From: Acidobacteriota bacterium
Lineage (GTDB): Bacteria; Acidobacteriota; Terriglobia; Terriglobales; Acidobacteriaceae
NCBI GenBank assembly: GCA_021781255.1
Contig: JAJXXG010000863.1
Span: forward strand, 1-5,852
Direction of reading: 5' to 3'
Length of the DNA: 5,852 nt
Under the pieces are notes generated by a model. It ran no database searches and had not been told where the DNA came from. It was given only the letters and a program-made list of their open reading frames with translations. Below are positions 4,682 through 5,852 of the stretch, one piece after another. Made by a program: the position numbers and the translations under genes. Position 1 is the first letter of the stretch. Each line of letters starts with the position of its first letter.

Positions 4682-5852
4682 TTACTCCGTAACCGTCGGG
4701 GGTTTGGGCAGGACGCTGGCGATGACTTCGGCGGCGGCTGCGTAGCGGCCGAAGGGGGCGCTGACCTGGACGCCCTGGACGTAGGGGCGTACGGCTTCAA
4801 GCATTTCCTGCGCGATGCGGATGCCTTCCTGACGGGCGGCATCGGGCGTATCGGCCTGGGCCATGCGGAGCATGATTTCCTCGGGCATGGAGACGCGGAG
4901 GTCGTTTTTCATGAACTCGGCGTTCCGCAGGCTTGTGAGGGGCCAGATTCCGGCGATGACAGGGATTCTGAAGTCCTCGATGCGCATGAGGAAGTTTTCG
5001 AGGAGGCGCAGGTCAAAGACGGGCTGCGTGATGGCGTACTCGGCGCCGGCCTCGACCTTGTACTGAAAGCGGCGCAGTTCATGCTCGATATCGGGCACTC
5101 CGGGGTTGGCGGCGACGCCGATGGTGAAGTTGGTGGAGGCGCCGATGGAGTTGGAGCCGATGTCGAGCCCGTGATTGAGGCGTTGTACGAGGTTAACGAG
5201 GCCGATGGAATCGACATCGAAGACGGCGGTTGCGTCAGGATAATTGCCCAGTTTGGGCGGGTCGCCGGTGAGGCAGAGGATGTTGTGCAGGCCGATAGAC
5301 GAAGCGCCGAGTAGGTCCGACTGGATGCTTAGGATGTTGCGGTCGCGGCATGTGTAGTGGAGGATTGTCTCAATGCCGGTGTGCTGCTGAATCTGGATGC
5401 AGAGGCTCTGGGCGCTCATGCGTGCCGAGGCGCGGGGCGAGTCCGGCACGTTGATGGCGTGTACGCCGAGGCTTGCGAGGAGGCGCGCGCCTTCGATTTC
5501 GCGGGAGCAGTCGATGCCGCGGGGAGGAACGATTTCAACGAGGGCGACGAACTTGCCCTGTTCGATGAGGGAACCGATACGGGAGCGCTGCCCGAGGGGT
5601 GCGGGCGGAGTCTGAGTGGAAATGGCCGCGATGGTTTCGCCTTCGGTTACATGGGCCTGCGCGTCAATGGCGCGCATGGCTGAGCGCATGGCGCGAATGT
5701 GGTTGGGCGTGGTGCCGCAGCAGCCGCCTACAAACCGCGCCCCGGCGGCGATGGCCTTGCGGGCAAAGCTTGCCATGTACTCCGGCGAGCAGAGGTAGAT
5801 GTTGCGGCCCTCGACGGCGCGTGGCATGCCTGCATTGGGCATGGCGGCGAGG
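4682..5852 (-). CDS. metF: Bifunctional homocysteine S-methyltransferase / 5,10-methylenetetrahydrofolate reductase (YitJ-type), N-terminus outside window
   Basis: The frame runs open to the right edge, so the ATG at 5842 is internal; sequence from there is about 386 aa of a fusion normally about 600 aa. Numbered from that ATG, residues 1-65 are the end of a Zn-dependent homocysteine methyltransferase domain: PNAGMPR (2-8), then GARFVGGCCGTTPNHI (34-49), where Cys41-Cys42 are zinc ligands. After a linker (about 65-88), residues 90-380 form a MetF-type FAD barrel: VEIVPPRG (102-109, with Glu103 matching the catalytic Glu of E. coli MetF), CRDRN (165-169), LTGDPPKLG (191-199, flavin-site Asp194) and ITQPVFD (271-277, substrate-binding Gln). 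The enzyme reduces methylene-THF to methyl-THF and carries a homocysteine methylation domain, together serving methionine synthesis in the cytoplasm. The architecture matches B. subtilis YitJ. No regulatory leader is visible because the 5' end is missing. Confidence 0.93.
   Translation of the reverse strand, partial: LAAMPNAGMPRAVEGRNIYLCSPEYMASFARKAIAAGARFVGGCCGTTPNHIRAMRSAMRAIDAQAHVTEGETIAAISTQTPPAPLGQRSRIGSLIEQGKFVALVEIVPPRGIDCSREIEGARLLASLGVHAINVPDSPRASARMSAQSLCIQIQQHTGIETILHYTCRDRNILSIQSDLLGASSIGLHNILCLTGDPPKLGNYPDATAVFDVDSIGLVNLVQRLNHGLDIGSNSIGASTNFTIGVAANPGVPDIEHELRRFQYKVEAGAEYAITQPVFDLRLLENFLMRIEDFRIPVIAGIWPLTSLRNAEFMKNDLRVSMPEEIMLRMAQADTPDAARQEGIRIAQEMLEAVRPYVQGVQVSAPFGRYAAAAEVIASVLPKPPTVTE
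4685..4688 (-). promoter_or_regulatory. Ribosome binding site of xseB inside the upstream gene's end
   Basis: GGAG on the minus strand, in the last codons of the folate-reductase gene, lies 8 bases ahead of the xseB ATG (4676). It supports the 73-aa start and tight co-expression of the two genes. Confidence 0.6.

Noticed and set aside
5081..5683. Plus-strand open frames opposite the folate-reductase gene.
   Set aside because: Their Gly/Ala/Asp-rich translations mirror the conserved MTHFR gene on the minus strand and show no domain.

Overview
The window is a gene-dense, GC-rich stretch of a bacterial chromosome from a diderm (outer-membrane-bearing) organism. It carries lipid A-type acyltransferase genes, a secreted SYLF protein and housekeeping genes. 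The GC-rich codon use, the homocysteine methyltransferase-MTHFR fusion, the Tat-type aldo/keto reductase and the lone lpxD next to an LpxL-like gene are compatible with Acidobacteriota (Terriglobia). That placement is inference from gene content, not a database match.

Layout, left to right. Positions 1-675 (+) hold the 3' part of a secreted SYLF/Ysc84-domain gene, closed by a clear intrinsic terminator at 705-732. A same-strand run of four genes follows: an LpxL/HtrB-family acyltransferase (821-1720), lpxD (1732-2754), a small MobB-like P-loop NTPase (2760-3296) and a Tat-leader aldo/keto reductase (3372-4385). Gaps are 11, 5 and 75 bases and no terminator lies inside, so this looks like one operon. 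A long GC-rich hairpin with a T-tract (4398-4448) ends it. On the minus strand, converging on this hairpin, are xseB (4455-4676) and, 5 bases upstream of it, a homocysteine S-methyltransferase/methylenetetrahydrofolate reductase fusion (4682 to beyond 5852), cut by the window edge.

How the genes work together: the LpxL-like enzyme and LpxD are both acyltransferases of lipid A-type biosynthesis at the cytoplasmic side of the inner membrane, so they form a believable envelope-lipid pair. The NTPase and the reductase ride in the same transcription unit, but their link to lipid A is unknown. The minus-strand pair joins one-carbon/methionine metabolism to DNA repair, probably only as co-transcribed housekeeping genes.

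I see no mobile element, CRISPR array, tRNA, rRNA or riboswitch, and no intergenic stretch over 300 bases. No clearly new system is visible. The points most worth a second look are the degenerate uridine-binding segment of LpxD and the MobB-like NTPase embedded in a lipid A operon.
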